In this document: in pieces, positions 6,544 to 14,737 of the stretch | Numbering within the stretch: the stretch's first letter is position 1 | Layout: every line of letters begins with the position of its first letter | Origin: Thermoplasmata archaeon | GTDB taxonomy: Archaea; Thermoplasmatota; Thermoplasmata; WALJ01 | Direction of reading: 5' to 3' | Assembly: GCA_015522885.1 (NCBI GenBank) | Contig: WALJ01000010.1 | Coordinates: 1-15,949 of the forward strand | Length of the DNA: 15,949 nucleotides | Program-made: the position numbers and the translations under genes | The notes under the pieces: model-generated | Seen by the model: the letters and a program-made list of their open reading frames with translations, nothing else | What the model was told of the DNA's origin: nothing | The model's database searches: none

Positions 6544-7779
6544 ATGAAGGTTCCAAAGCAGCCAGAGGTAAATATTGGAATGGTCGGCCATGTGGACCAC
6601 GGCAAAACAACGCTCACCTATGCACTCACCGGCGAGTGGGCGGACCGCCATTCCGAGGAGCTGAAAAGGGGAATAACGATAAGATTGGGCTATGCGGACG
6701 CTCCGATATATCTCTGCCCCGAATGCGGAGAACCTCACGGCTACACCAATAAGGCGAAGTGCCCGAGATGCGGCGCAAAAACGGAGTTTCAGAGGGCGAT
6801 ATCTCTCGTGGACGCGCCGGGGCACGAATCTCTGATGGCCACCATGCTTTCGGGAGCCTCTCTCATGGACGGAGCCCTCCTACTCATAGCGGCAAACGAG
6901 AAATGCCCGCAGCCCCAGACCAAGGAGCATCTGATGGCTCTGGAAATCTCGGGAATAGAGAACATAATAGTCGTTCAGAACAAGATAGATGTGGTAAGCC
7001 CGGAAAGAGCTAAGGAAAATCACAGGGAGATAAGGGAATTTCTCAAAGGCACGGTAGCGGAAAATTCACCGATAATACCCATATCCGCACACCATGAAGC
7101 GAACCTCGACATATTGCTGGCTGCGATACAGAAGCACATACCCACACCGGAAAGGGACGAGACAAAGGAGCCTCTCATGTATATAGCGAGAAGTTTTGAC
7201 ATAAACAAGCCGGGAGACCCGATAGAGAACATAGTCGGCGGGGTGATAGGAGGCTCTCTTATGGAAGGAAAACTGAAAGTGGGGGATGAGATAGAGATAC
7301 TGCCCGGCCTCGGAAGCAAAGAGCATCCCGAAAGGTACGAAGAGCCGATAAAAACGAAGGTGACCACGATAATCTCCGGAGGAAAGGAGTACAAGGAGGT
7401 TCATGCAGGCGGACTTCTGGGCGTGGGAACCACACTGGACCCTTCCGTAACGAAGTCCGACAATCTGGCAGGCAAGATAATGGGCGCTCCCGGGACACTT
7501 CCCGAGGTGAGGAACAGGTTCCTCATGGAAACACACCTTCTCGAAAGAGTTGTTGGTACGGAGGAGGAGATAAAGGTTCAGGAGATAAAGACCAACGAGA
7601 TGCTGATGCTCAGCATAGGAACCATGATAACCGTGGGAATAGTAAAGAGCGCAAGAAAGGACGAGGTGGAGATGTCTCTGAAACTGCCTGTCTGCCCGAT
7701 ACCGGGGGAAAAGGTGGCCATAGGAAGGAGAATAGGCAATAAGTGGCGTCTCATAGGCTACGGAAGCATAGTCGACTGA
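6544..7779 (+). CDS. eif2g: Translation initiation factor aIF2 subunit gamma
   Basis: The 411-residue GTPase core of the heterotrimeric factor that brings initiator Met-tRNA to the small ribosomal subunit. All GTPase motifs are visible: G1 GHVDHGKT (residues 15-22), G3 DAPGHE (90-95), G4 NKID (146-149) and G5 SA (181-182). Between G1 and G3 lies the zinc knuckle of this subunit, with two CxxC pairs at C58/C61 and C73/C76. Domains II and III follow as beta barrels. The ATG at 6544 gives the usual N-terminus ending in VNIGMVGHVDHGK. The GAGGAG sequence overlapping the end of rps6e serves as ribosome-binding site. It lies between rps6e and pus10 in one operon. The assignment is firm. Confidence 0.98.
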   Translation: MKVPKQPEVNIGMVGHVDHGKTTLTYALTGEWADRHSEELKRGITIRLGYADAPIYLCPECGEPHGYTNKAKCPRCGAKTEFQRAISLVDAPGHESLMATMLSGASLMDGALLLIAANEKCPQPQTKEHLMALEISGIENIIVVQNKIDVVSPERAKENHREIREFLKGTVAENSPIIPISAHHEANLDILLAAIQKHIPTPERDETKEPLMYIARSFDINKPGDPIENIVGGVIGGSLMEGKLKVGDEIEILPGLGSKEHPERYEEPIKTKVTTIISGGKEYKEVHAGGLLGVGTTLDPSVTKSDNLAGKIMGAPGTLPEVRNRFLMETHLLERVVGTEEEIKVQEIKTNEMLMLSIGTMITVGIVKSARKDEVEMSLKLPVCPIPGEKVAIGRRIGNKWRLIGYGSIVD

Positions 7780-7787
7780 GGGAGAGA

Positions 7788-8996
7788 ATGATTGAGAAAG
7801 CGAGGGCCCTTATTGATATGGGCATGTGTGACCGCTGCATAGGCAGATTTTTCTCGGAGAGAGGCCACGGAATATCCAACATTGACAGAGGAAGAGCGCT
7901 CCGCACATACATCGCCATGCTGGACGGTAGCGTACCGGATTACAGGGATTCATGCAAGCTATGCGGAGATGCGTTTGAGAACATGGAAGGAAAGGCCGAG
8001 CTTCTGACGGATGCTTCGAAAGAAATAGAGTTCTCCACATTTCTCATAGGTTCCAGATTCGACAGTGAGACGCTGGAGAAGGAGAAGGAGATAGCGGAGA
8101 AACTGGGATTGAACGGAGAGAGCATAAAGGTGGAATTCAACCGGAGTCTGGGAAAAATTTTGGAAAAAAAGACGGAAAAGGCCTTTTCCAGAGAGACTCC
8201 GGATATAGAGTTCCTCTACGATGTGCGGTATGACGATGTAAAAATACAGATAAATTCTGTTTATATCTACGGCAGGTACAGAAAGCTTGTGAGGGGGATA
8301 CCGCAGACAAGGTGGCCGTGCAGATACTGCCACGGAAAAGGGTGCGAGCACTGCAATTTCACGGGAAAGATGTATCCCGAGAGCGTTGAGGAGCTGGTTG
8401 CCCATGAATTTATGGAAGAGCTGGGAGGAAAGGAGCACGCATTTCACGGTATGGGAAGGGAGGACATAGACGCCCGGATGCTGGGTAACGGAAGGCCCTT
8501 TGTTCTGGAGATAAAGGAGCCGAAAAGGCGCTCTTTTGACATTAAGGATATGGAGAAAAGAGTGAACCGGTTTGCATCGGGAAAGGTGGAGGTCTCGGGA
8601 TTGAGGCTATCTTCAAAAGAGGAGATAAGGGAGATAAAGGCATCCAGAGCTGAGAAAACATATGTTGTTACCGTTGTTTTCGGTTCGGAGGTGGAAGAGG
8701 AAAAGCTTAAAAATGCATTGAAGATGCTGGAAACAGATATAGAACAAAGAACGCCCAAGAGAGTTGCCCACAGAAGAGCGGACAAGGTTCGAAAAAGAAG
8801 AGCGCTCTCCGTAAAGCTCCTGCAAAGCGACGGCAGGCAAGCATCGATAGAGGTGCGTGCCGAGGCAGGGCTTTATATAAAGGAACTCATGCATGGCGAT
8901 GAAGGTCGCACGAATCCGAGTCTCAGCGCTGCTCTCGGAGTAAAATGTGCCGTAGAATCGCTGGATGTAATGGGTATAGATTCCAAGGAGGAATAA
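7788..8996 (+). CDS. pus10: tRNA pseudouridine synthase Pus10
   Basis: The archaeal enzyme that makes pseudouridine 54 and/or 55 in the T-loop of tRNAs. The 402-residue product has the N-terminal zinc site CDRC (C14/C17) and CKLC (C56/C59), a THUMP-like middle part, and the Cys-rich CRYCHGKGCEHC segment typical of Pus10. The catalytic region is GREDIDARMLGNGRPFVLEI, whose second Asp before ARML (about residue 228) is the expected nucleophile. I start it at ATG 7788, preceded by GAGGGAG (7778-7784). The longer frame from GTG 7743 would overlap eif2g and add 15 residues not typical of the family. It is 8 nt after eif2g and 2 nt before rpl21e, so it is part of the operon. Confidence 0.93.
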   Translation: MIEKARALIDMGMCDRCIGRFFSERGHGISNIDRGRALRTYIAMLDGSVPDYRDSCKLCGDAFENMEGKAELLTDASKEIEFSTFLIGSRFDSETLEKEKEIAEKLGLNGESIKVEFNRSLGKILEKKTEKAFSRETPDIEFLYDVRYDDVKIQINSVYIYGRYRKLVRGIPQTRWPCRYCHGKGCEHCNFTGKMYPESVEELVAHEFMEELGGKEHAFHGMGREDIDARMLGNGRPFVLEIKEPKRRSFDIKDMEKRVNRFASGKVEVSGLRLSSKEEIREIKASRAEKTYVVTVVFGSEVEEEKLKNALKMLETDIEQRTPKRVAHRRADKVRKRRALSVKLLQSDGRQASIEVRAEAGLYIKELMHGDEGRTNPSLSAALGVKCAVESLDVMGIDSKEE

Positions 8997-8998
8997 AA

Positions 8999-9295
8999 AT
9001 GGTAAAGATGTCTCACGGTCTGAGAGCGAAAACCCGGAAAATCATGACAAAACACCCTCGAGAGCGAGGGCTATCCCCAATAACAAAGTCTCTTCAGAGC
9101 TTCGAAGTCGGGGAAAGGGCAAATATAGTCATAGACCCCAGTGTGCATAAAGGGATGCCACACCGGAGATTTCACGGCCTGACAGGGGTCGTTGTAGGCA
9201 GTCAGGGAAAGGCATATTATGTCGAAGTCAACGTGGGAAACGCAAAAAAGAAGGTTCTCGTAAGAAGGGAGCATTTAAGGAAGGTGAAGGTTTAA
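8999..9295 (+). CDS. rpl21e: 50S ribosomal protein L21e
   Basis: A 98-residue archaeal/eukaryal large-subunit protein. It begins MVKMSHGLRAKTRKIMTK and contains the diagnostic stretch VIDPSVHKGMPHRRFHG followed by GVVVG and a basic C-terminus. The ATG at 8999 has a near-perfect Shine-Dalgarno AAGGAGGA (8985-8992) located in the end of pus10. The upstream in-frame extension back to 8945 overlaps pus10 and is not family-like. The stop codon overlaps the next start (TAATG), so translation with rpoF is probably coupled. L21e-RpoF-DUF655 is a conserved archaeal gene order. Confidence 0.97.
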   Translation: MVKMSHGLRAKTRKIMTKHPRERGLSPITKSLQSFEVGERANIVIDPSVHKGMPHRRFHGLTGVVVGSQGKAYYVEVNVGNAKKKVLVRREHLRKVKV

Positions 9296-9618
9296 TGAAT
9301 GATGAAAAACACTATGTTACACTTTCGGAAGCCAGAAAACTGCTTGAAGAAGTAAACGAGGAGAGAGAGCTATCTTACGAACAGAGCCTTGCACTCCAGC
9401 ATGCCCAGAAATTTGCGAAGTTGGACCCCGAGAAAACAGAGAAGATGGTGAAAGAACTCTCCGCCATAGAAGGAGTAACCGAATATCATGCCGTAAAAAT
9501 AGCGGAGATACTGCCCGCACACCCGGATGATGTCAGAGCCATATTTTCAGGAGATAAGATAGTTCTTCAGATGTCTCAGATGGAAAGCATCCTCGAAGTC
9601 GTGAGGAAGTATATCTGA
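9295..9618 (+). CDS. rpoF: DNA-directed RNA polymerase subunit F (Rpb4-like)
   Basis: A 107-residue Rpb4 homologue that, with RpoE (Rpb7), forms the stalk of archaeal RNA polymerase and helps in open-complex formation, processivity and termination. Typical features are the N-terminal strand/helix HYVTLSEARKLLEE, the helix LSYEQSLALQHAQKFAKL, and the C-terminal HRDC-like helical part ending in the conserved pattern of P-x-x-x-(DE)-(DE)-V-(x)-A-I-F. The start overlaps the rpl21e stop by one base (TAATG). The next gene starts 13 nt downstream. Identification rests on sequence plus conserved neighbourhood. Confidence 0.93.
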   Translation: MNDEKHYVTLSEARKLLEEVNEERELSYEQSLALQHAQKFAKLDPEKTEKMVKELSAIEGVTEYHAVKIAEILPAHPDDVRAIFSGDKIVLQMSQMESILEVVRKYI

Positions 9619-9631
9619 AGGGGGCTTGTGT

Positions 9632-10180
9632 TTGGAAGAGTATGCTTATATTCTGGATTATCTCCCGCAAGGCCACCCGGAAAGCAGGAAATTCAGGAAA
9701 GAGCCGATAGCTTACGGTGTCGGAGATACGGAATTTAAGCTCTTCGAGCTTCTTCCGAAACAGAACTCTTCTCTTGTTGTGGGAGACAGGGTATATATAG
9801 GAAAAAACATGGAAAAGAGGAACACCATCCTGCATGTGAAAAAAAGAGTCAGATACGATGAGCTGACCTCCGCGGCACAGAGCGAGCTGCCCTATGTCAT
9901 AGAGGAAATTGTGAAAGACAAAGAAAGAGACTTCGTCAAATTTTTCAATGAGGCCATACCTGTAACTACCAAGTTCCATATGCTCGAGCTTCTGCCGGGT
10001 CTGGGAAAAAAGACCATGTGGTGCATACTAGAGGAGAGGAAAAACAGGCCTTTTAAAGACTTCGAGGACCTGAAAAAAAGAGTGCCCACGCTATACCGCC
10101 CGGAAAAACTTATTGTTGACAGGATAATGAAGGAAATAACGGAGCCTAACCAGAAATACCATCTTTTTGTGGCAAAATAA
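9632..10180 (+). CDS. DUF655 (COG1491) predicted RNA-binding protein
   Basis: A 182-residue protein of the archaeal DUF655 family, known for a fixed place next to rpoF and upstream of rRNA dimethyladenosine transferase genes in many archaea. The N-terminus EEYAYILDYLPQGHP is diagnostic. An OB-fold-like first half (GDRVYIGK) is followed by a helix-hairpin-helix motif LELLPGLGKKTMWCILEER, which suggests nucleic-acid binding. I choose TTG 9632 because AAGGGGG (9618-9624) lies 7 nt before it, and because the family starts directly with (M)EEYAY; the TTG at 9626 is too close to that site. The stop is immediately followed by the end of the convergent 75-residue gene. The ksgA gene that often follows is absent here. 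The molecular function is not established. Confidence 0.88.
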   Translation: MEEYAYILDYLPQGHPESRKFRKEPIAYGVGDTEFKLFELLPKQNSSLVVGDRVYIGKNMEKRNTILHVKKRVRYDELTSAAQSELPYVIEEIVKDKERDFVKFFNEAIPVTTKFHMLELLPGLGKKTMWCILEERKNRPFKDFEDLKKRVPTLYRPEKLIVDRIMKEITEPNQKYHLFVAK

Positions 10181-10408
10181 TCATTTCAATCTTTTCATTT
10201 CCATCCATATCTTTTTCGCCTTGTCTTCTCCGGCAAACGACACCATGACCTTTCTTATAGCCTCTGCAAGCCTGTCCACATCCTCTTTCCCTATCTCTTC
10301 CGGATTTATGTCAAGGTCTTTGCACTGTTTTTCAACAATGAATTTGCCCAGATGCCCCATCTCCCTGGCCATTATACCGTATATCTTTCTGCTTATCTCA
10401 GTCGTCAA
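10181..10408 (-). CDS. Small helical hypothetical protein, 75 residues
   Basis: I do not recognise the family. The product is charged, probably all alpha-helical, with no signal peptide, membrane helix or metal motif. It contains MAREMGHLGKFIVEKQCKDL and ends with a basic KKIWMEMKRLK. It starts with TTG at 10408, 4 nt after the stop of the large protease/NTPase gene, with GGGGGG (10416-10421) as a ribosome-binding site that overlaps the end of that gene. It is therefore almost certainly co-transcribed and translationally coupled with it. It ends exactly where DUF655 ends (no gap). By context it could be a small adaptor or effector for the large receptor-like protein; this is inference only. 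Confidence 0.7.
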   Translation of the reverse strand: MTTEISRKIYGIMAREMGHLGKFIVEKQCKDLDINPEEIGKEDVDRLAEAIRKVMVSFAGEDKAKKIWMEMKRLK

Positions 10409-10412
10409 AATA

Positions 10413-13400
10413 TTACCCCCCGATATCCTCCAGTTCCAGTTCCTTCTCGACGACCTCGATATGATGTTTCGAGCCTATCTCACGGAATATGGAAAGGGCC
10501 TCTTTCAGTATTTTTTCAGCCCTTTCATCGCCTTTTTCCTTGAGCATCCTCCCATATTCGTATATGCTTATGCCGAGATCGTACTTTATTCCTATCTCTT
10601 TCAGCAACTCCATGGATTTCAACAGATTTTCCTCGGATTTAGCCCATTTCTTCTGCATCCTGTACATTATGCCATATGCCATATATATTCCGGAAATCAT
10701 GTATTTATCTCCGCTCTTACTGAATATCCGATACGCCTTTGAGAGATATTCGCTGGCTTCCTCAAACTTGCCCATATATGTATAAATCGTACCCAGATTC
10801 TCTATGCCATACCCCATAGTTAGACTGTCTTTTGCGCTCTGTGCATATTCAATACAGTTAAGATAACATTCAGCAGCTTTTTCGAGGTCGCCTTTATATT
10901 TATATATCTCACCCATATTGTTATATGCCCTTCCTATTTCACTTATGCTACTTACACTCTCAAGTATTTTTATAGCCAGCTGGTAGAGTTCTATGGCCTT
11001 GGGATATTTACCCCAATCGGAATAAACATTCGCAAGGTCTATGGTAGCGGTTCCCAGAATGCCCGAATTTCCTGCTTTTTGTGCCAGATCAATTGCTTTC
11101 TGAAGGTATTCGGCGGCTTTTTTATGCTCTCCGAGCCTCCAGTACACCTTTCCGATTCCTCTGTATGCATCTATAACCACCTCGCCTATGTCAGATGAGA
11201 GCGCTTTTTTGTACTCTTTTTCAGCCTCACCCCATCTCGAACTTTCGAGATATATATGTCCGAGAAGAAGGTGCGCTCTGTCAGCGATTTCCCCGCCAGC
11301 CGCTGACGCTTTCTTGGCATATTCTTCGGCGCTTTCTATTTCCAGAATCTTTCTCAGGTTTTTCACAATGTTCAGGTATATCTTCGGCAGCATGTTCCCC
11401 TCCGCGTTTTTCTCTGCCATCTGGTAGTATTTTACGGCATCTCTGGGAGCATAAGAGCGCTCTGCCTTCTCCGCCGCCCTTATCGAATATTCAAGGCACT
11501 TTTCCCTTAGACCGGCAAAGCAGAAGTGATGTGCAAGGATATAGACATCACCTGATCCAATCTTTTCCATGACATCTCCGGCTTTAAGATGCATCTCAGA
11601 GGCTCTTTCAGCGAGTTCATCGCAGAGAATCTCCCGAAGTTGCGGGTGGTCCAGCCGATATTCACCACCCTCTTCCACGAGTATCTTGTCTTCTATCAGT
11701 CTGTAAACAATATCTTCCAGACCCTCTTCTTCGTCGGAGAGCTCTTTAATAAGCTCCAAGGAAAAACCGGTCCCCAGAACCGCAGCCCATTCGGCCACAG
11801 CCCTTTCTTCTTTGTCCAGTTTTTCCAGCCTCTTTCCTATAAGTTCTCTGACATTTCTCGGAAGTTCTATATCCGATTCCTCTATTTCATAGAGGCTCTT
11901 TCGGGAAGTCCTGAGACGATTGGCAATCTCCTCTATCATAAGAGGCAGTCCCTGGGTTTTTTCATATATCTTATCCAGAAGCTCGCCGTTAATCTCCGCA
12001 TCCAGCAGTATTGAGAGCATTGCCCCTGCTGTATCTCTGTCAAAACGCTCCAATTTCAGCATTCTTATCTTTCCCTCCATTATGAGAGACATCAGCATCG
12101 CATTGAGAGGGTGGGGTTTCCCATTTGTATCTTCCAGCTCTTCCTGAGGTGCGGATATTATCAGAACGACCTTGGTCTCGTCTATTCCTCTTGCCAGATA
12201 TTCCAAGAATTCTATGGAACCGTGATCAAGCCACTGAGCGCTCGAGAAATAGACTATCAAAGGCTCTTCGGCACTGGCTTCCGCAAATGCCTGAAAACTC
12301 TCTTCGAAACCCTGTTCCTTGGAAGCTCGGGAAAGAATGTCGCCGGCATTAATCGAACTTATCCCCATGGAATTCATGGACTCCAGAACCCTGATAACGC
12401 CTTCATACGGCTTTTTTTCACCCCCTGAGGCTTCATATGAGATGAACCTGCTGTTCGATTCTTTTCTGAATCTGTTAATCAGACTTCTTTTTCCCACACC
12501 TTCTTCTCCGGTCAGAAATATGCTGCTTCCCACCCCGTCTGTAGCGCTTTTAAGTGCAGTGCTGAGTTCCGCAAGCTCTTCTTCTCTATCCACGAAAGTT
12601 CTCAACTTAATCACCTTTTTGAACTTTTTGACCTTTCTCACACTCCCTATTTTCACTTCGGATTTAAGTCTTTCCATTCTTTTTTGTCTTTCTTCTTTGT
12701 CGTAAATCCAAAAGACGCCAAAAACAGAGAGCACAATCATCAGAAGAGCCAGAATGTATGGGAAAACCATGGATTCTCCCCAGCCTGCGGAAAAATCAGC
12801 ATGGATATAGGTGGAATTCACCCACACGTAATCCGTTCTCTTTTCTCCGCAATATTCTATTGTTACAGGTATCTTTTCTCCGAAACTAACACCATATGGA
12901 GCTTTCACCTCAAGGTAGTAGTATCCGTCTGCATCAAGGGACATGTTCCTATCCCTGAAATGGAAAATCAACCTTGCATTTATCGGATTTCCGGAGGAAT
13001 CACTTATTCTCCCCCCGATCTTAACATAGGTCTCTATGGTCCCTTTAACAACCGTGTAGTTATTTATACTGTCGTCACGAGAGGAATACACTACAACATC
13101 ATAGTATCCGGGAGTCTGAGGATAGAAATTAAGAGAAGCAAAGGAATCGCTACTCGTTCTCCTGAGGATATCATCACCGGAGAGAACCTCTATGTTGAAA
13201 GTCCAGTTACCGGAGACCCGCACCGAGAAACTCTCGTTCGCACCGTCCCCGTCCCTATCCATTTCCGTCACAACCGGATAAAGAGGTATTTTTTTGCCAG
13301 GAACAGAATGATAATAGAGCTCAAGAAACTCGGCCCAATCCGTTTTGTTCGCTCCTTCCAGACCATCATATCCGTTGTATGTCCCGGCAGTAGACCCGGG

Positions 13401-14486
13401 AGTAGAAAACCATATGCCGATCCCGTGTGCCCCCGATACCTTCATGTCATTTGGATTCTTGTAATGCCTCTCCGCAATCACGGCCTCATTTATCGCCTCT
13501 CTCAGCTCTCGGCCTGCAATGCTCAGAATCGGAAACTTTATCTCCTTTTCCAGATTCTCAGTGAGATTGTAGAGGTCATAAGGGTAGGGTTCCTTGTCGT
13601 ATTTTTCTGCATCATTCCCTGCAACGGTGATTTCAAGTTTGTAGTTGGGAAGAAATTTTTTCAGTATGATAGTGTAGTTTTTAAGAGCGTTTACCACCAT
13701 AGGCATTCTGGAGAGATTTATCGCGCTCATCGTTGCCGAGTAATTACTGTCGTTTCTCGCCCATGAGACATCATCTTCGACAATAACTCTGGAAACATTC
13801 GAAGGTGTGGGTTCGTCCATTCCATACATGTCCGGAAGTATCAGGTCATAGGGCCAGCCCCAGAGGTCCTCTTCCTTTTCCGAGGCCACGGCATAATCAG
13901 CAAAAGGTGCTATCGCATAGAAAACCTCGAACATTGCCATGTTGCACTGGTCGAAGCCTATTATATCCAGTTTGCCGTGATTTTTCACTACGGGCGACAG
14001 AGCCTTAGAGACACCCTGAAAATCCAGAACCTTATTATATCCCTCATCCGCAGGCATGCCCATCCACCCTTCTCCGTGCCCCCAGAATATGAGCATCGTA
14101 TGAGTTGCGGGATAGTTGTTGAGACCCCAGGAAACGAAATCTCTCAGGGTTTCCCACTTTGACATATCCACCTCCGAGTGCCATGTGGAATTCACGACAT
14201 CTGGGCTGGAGGCTGAGAAACCGTCCATTTCAAATCGGAGAAGAGAGCTGTCTCCGTACTTATCTCCGTCCTTCAGTATCAGGATATTAAAGCCGGGATT
14301 GTACCCCGCCCGCTCGATTTCCCCGAGGTCTCTTTCAATGCCTTTATTTATGTTCTGGTCCACACCTCCGGCCATGTATATCATTACGGTCCATTTTCCG
14401 CCCGCATCGGCCGCATCGGCATTCACCAAGGGAACAGCGGCAGAGAGGAGGAGAAGCAGTGAGAGCATTGCAAGGGGCCTTCTCAT
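10413..14486 (-). CDS. Membrane-spanning clostripain-STAND-TPR protein
   Basis: A 1357-residue modular protein. Residues 1-25 form a signal peptide (MRRPLAMLSLLLLLSAAVPL). Residues 30 to ~400 form a C11 clostripain-type peptidase with His137 in FWGHGEGW and Cys181 in GFDQCNMAMFE. Next come beta-rich ectodomains: a Ca-loop-like DRDGDGANE near 410 and a carboxypeptidase-regulatory-like fold near 490-560. One membrane helix lies at ~573-595, followed by a strongly basic stretch. Residues ~630-960 form an AAA_16/STAND-like NTPase with Walker A GEEGVGKRS (660-668), and ~980-1340 are TPRs. Thirteen N-x-S/T sequons occur before the membrane helix and none after. The start is ATG 14486: a TATA box at 14506-14515 lies inside the longer frame (ATG 14546), and the signal peptide begins right at this Met. 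The Walker B acidic pair is Ser748-Ser749. It is probably a sensor or regulated surface protease; the role is inferred. Confidence 0.88.
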   Translation of the reverse strand: MRRPLAMLSLLLLLSAAVPLVNADAADAGGKWTVMIYMAGGVDQNINKGIERDLGEIERAGYNPGFNILILKDGDKYGDSSLLRFEMDGFSASSPDVVNSTWHSEVDMSKWETLRDFVSWGLNNYPATHTMLIFWGHGEGWMGMPADEGYNKVLDFQGVSKALSPVVKNHGKLDIIGFDQCNMAMFEVFYAIAPFADYAVASEKEEDLWGWPYDLILPDMYGMDEPTPSNVSRVIVEDDVSWARNDSNYSATMSAINLSRMPMVVNALKNYTIILKKFLPNYKLEITVAGNDAEKYDKEPYPYDLYNLTENLEKEIKFPILSIAGRELREAINEAVIAERHYKNPNDMKVSGAHGIGIWFSTPGSTAGTYNGYDGLEGANKTDWAEFLELYYHSVPGKKIPLYPVVTEMDRDGDGANESFSVRVSGNWTFNIEVLSGDDILRRTSSDSFASLNFYPQTPGYYDVVVYSSRDDSINNYTVVKGTIETYVKIGGRISDSSGNPINARLIFHFRDRNMSLDADGYYYLEVKAPYGVSFGEKIPVTIEYCGEKRTDYVWVNSTYIHADFSAGWGESMVFPYILALLMIVLSVFGVFWIYDKEERQKRMERLKSEVKIGSVRKVKKFKKVIKLRTFVDREEELAELSTALKSATDGVGSSIFLTGEEGVGKRSLINRFRKESNSRFISYEASGGEKKPYEGVIRVLESMNSMGISSINAGDILSRASKEQGFEESFQAFAEASAEEPLIVYFSSAQWLDHGSIEFLEYLARGIDETKVVLIISAPQEELEDTNGKPHPLNAMLMSLIMEGKIRMLKLERFDRDTAGAMLSILLDAEINGELLDKIYEKTQGLPLMIEEIANRLRTSRKSLYEIEESDIELPRNVRELIGKRLEKLDKEERAVAEWAAVLGTGFSLELIKELSDEEEGLEDIVYRLIEDKILVEEGGEYRLDHPQLREILCDELAERASEMHLKAGDVMEKIGSGDVYILAHHFCFAGLREKCLEYSIRAAEKAERSYAPRDAVKYYQMAEKNAEGNMLPKIYLNIVKNLRKILEIESAEEYAKKASAAGGEIADRAHLLLGHIYLESSRWGEAEKEYKKALSSDIGEVVIDAYRGIGKVYWRLGEHKKAAEYLQKAIDLAQKAGNSGILGTATIDLANVYSDWGKYPKAIELYQLAIKILESVSSISEIGRAYNNMGEIYKYKGDLEKAAECYLNCIEYAQSAKDSLTMGYGIENLGTIYTYMGKFEEASEYLSKAYRIFSKSGDKYMISGIYMAYGIMYRMQKKWAKSEENLLKSMELLKEIGIKYDLGISIYEYGRMLKEKGDERAEKILKEALSIFREIGSKHHIEVVEKELELEDIGG

Positions 14487-14505
14487 GCTTTCTGCATCTC
14501 TCTGA

Positions 14506-14515
14506 GTATATAAGT
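14506..14515 (-). promoter_or_regulatory. TATA box of the clostripain-STAND gene
   Basis: Reads ACTTATATAC on the minus strand, centred 25 nt before ATG 14486. It predicts a leaderless transcript and fixes the start at the signal peptide. Confidence 0.7.
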
Positions 14516-14558
14516 AAGTTTTGGGTAAAAATGCATCTTGCAGCATCCCGAATTCATT

Positions 14559-14666
14559 TATAGTCGCCGATATGGGTTTGTTAACTTACGATTCGTGCAA
14601 ATGGCTTTTTTATAAGGTTGACAACCGCTATTCGGAGACATCGTTGGTTTAGAAACTTATGTTTCT
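14559..14666 (+). repeat. Structured dispersed repeat, copy B
   Basis: A 108-base, more degenerate copy of the element at 4951-5056. The 3' hairpin (14634-14641 with 14659-14666) keeps a 17-base loop. Its right arm is ATGTTTCT instead of ATGTCTCC, so two G-C pairs become G-U pairs and the stem can still form in RNA. In the NikR-like frame this copy has a TAG at 14649-14651, and similarity fades after 14666. It sits between the divergent promoters of the clostripain-STAND gene and tpiA. Confidence 0.7.
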
Positions 14667-14710
14667 GTCCGTGATTTCCCTACCCCATCCATGCCCAGAC
14701 ATAGAAAATC

Positions 14711-14720
14711 TTTTTTAATA
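14711..14720 (+). promoter_or_regulatory. TATA-like box of the tpiA operon
   Basis: TTTTTTAATA, preceded by GAAAATC (BRE-like), centred about 22 nt before ATG 14738. It suggests a leaderless or near-leaderless transcript for tpiA-dut-methyltransferase. Confidence 0.55.
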
Positions 14721-14737
14721 CCCGACTATGAGGGCTC

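Noticed and set aside
7743..7787. GTG start of pus10 inside eif2g
   Set aside because: The added residues are not family-like. ATG 7788 has a good ribosome-binding site at normal spacing.
12684..13766. 360-codon open frame on the plus strand opposite the clostripain-STAND gene
   Set aside because: It is a shadow of the strongly supported minus-strand gene. Its composition is odd and it has no recognisable domain.
14487..14546. N-terminal extension of the clostripain-STAND gene to ATG 14546
   Set aside because: It contains the best TATA box and would bury the signal peptide 20 residues inside the protein.
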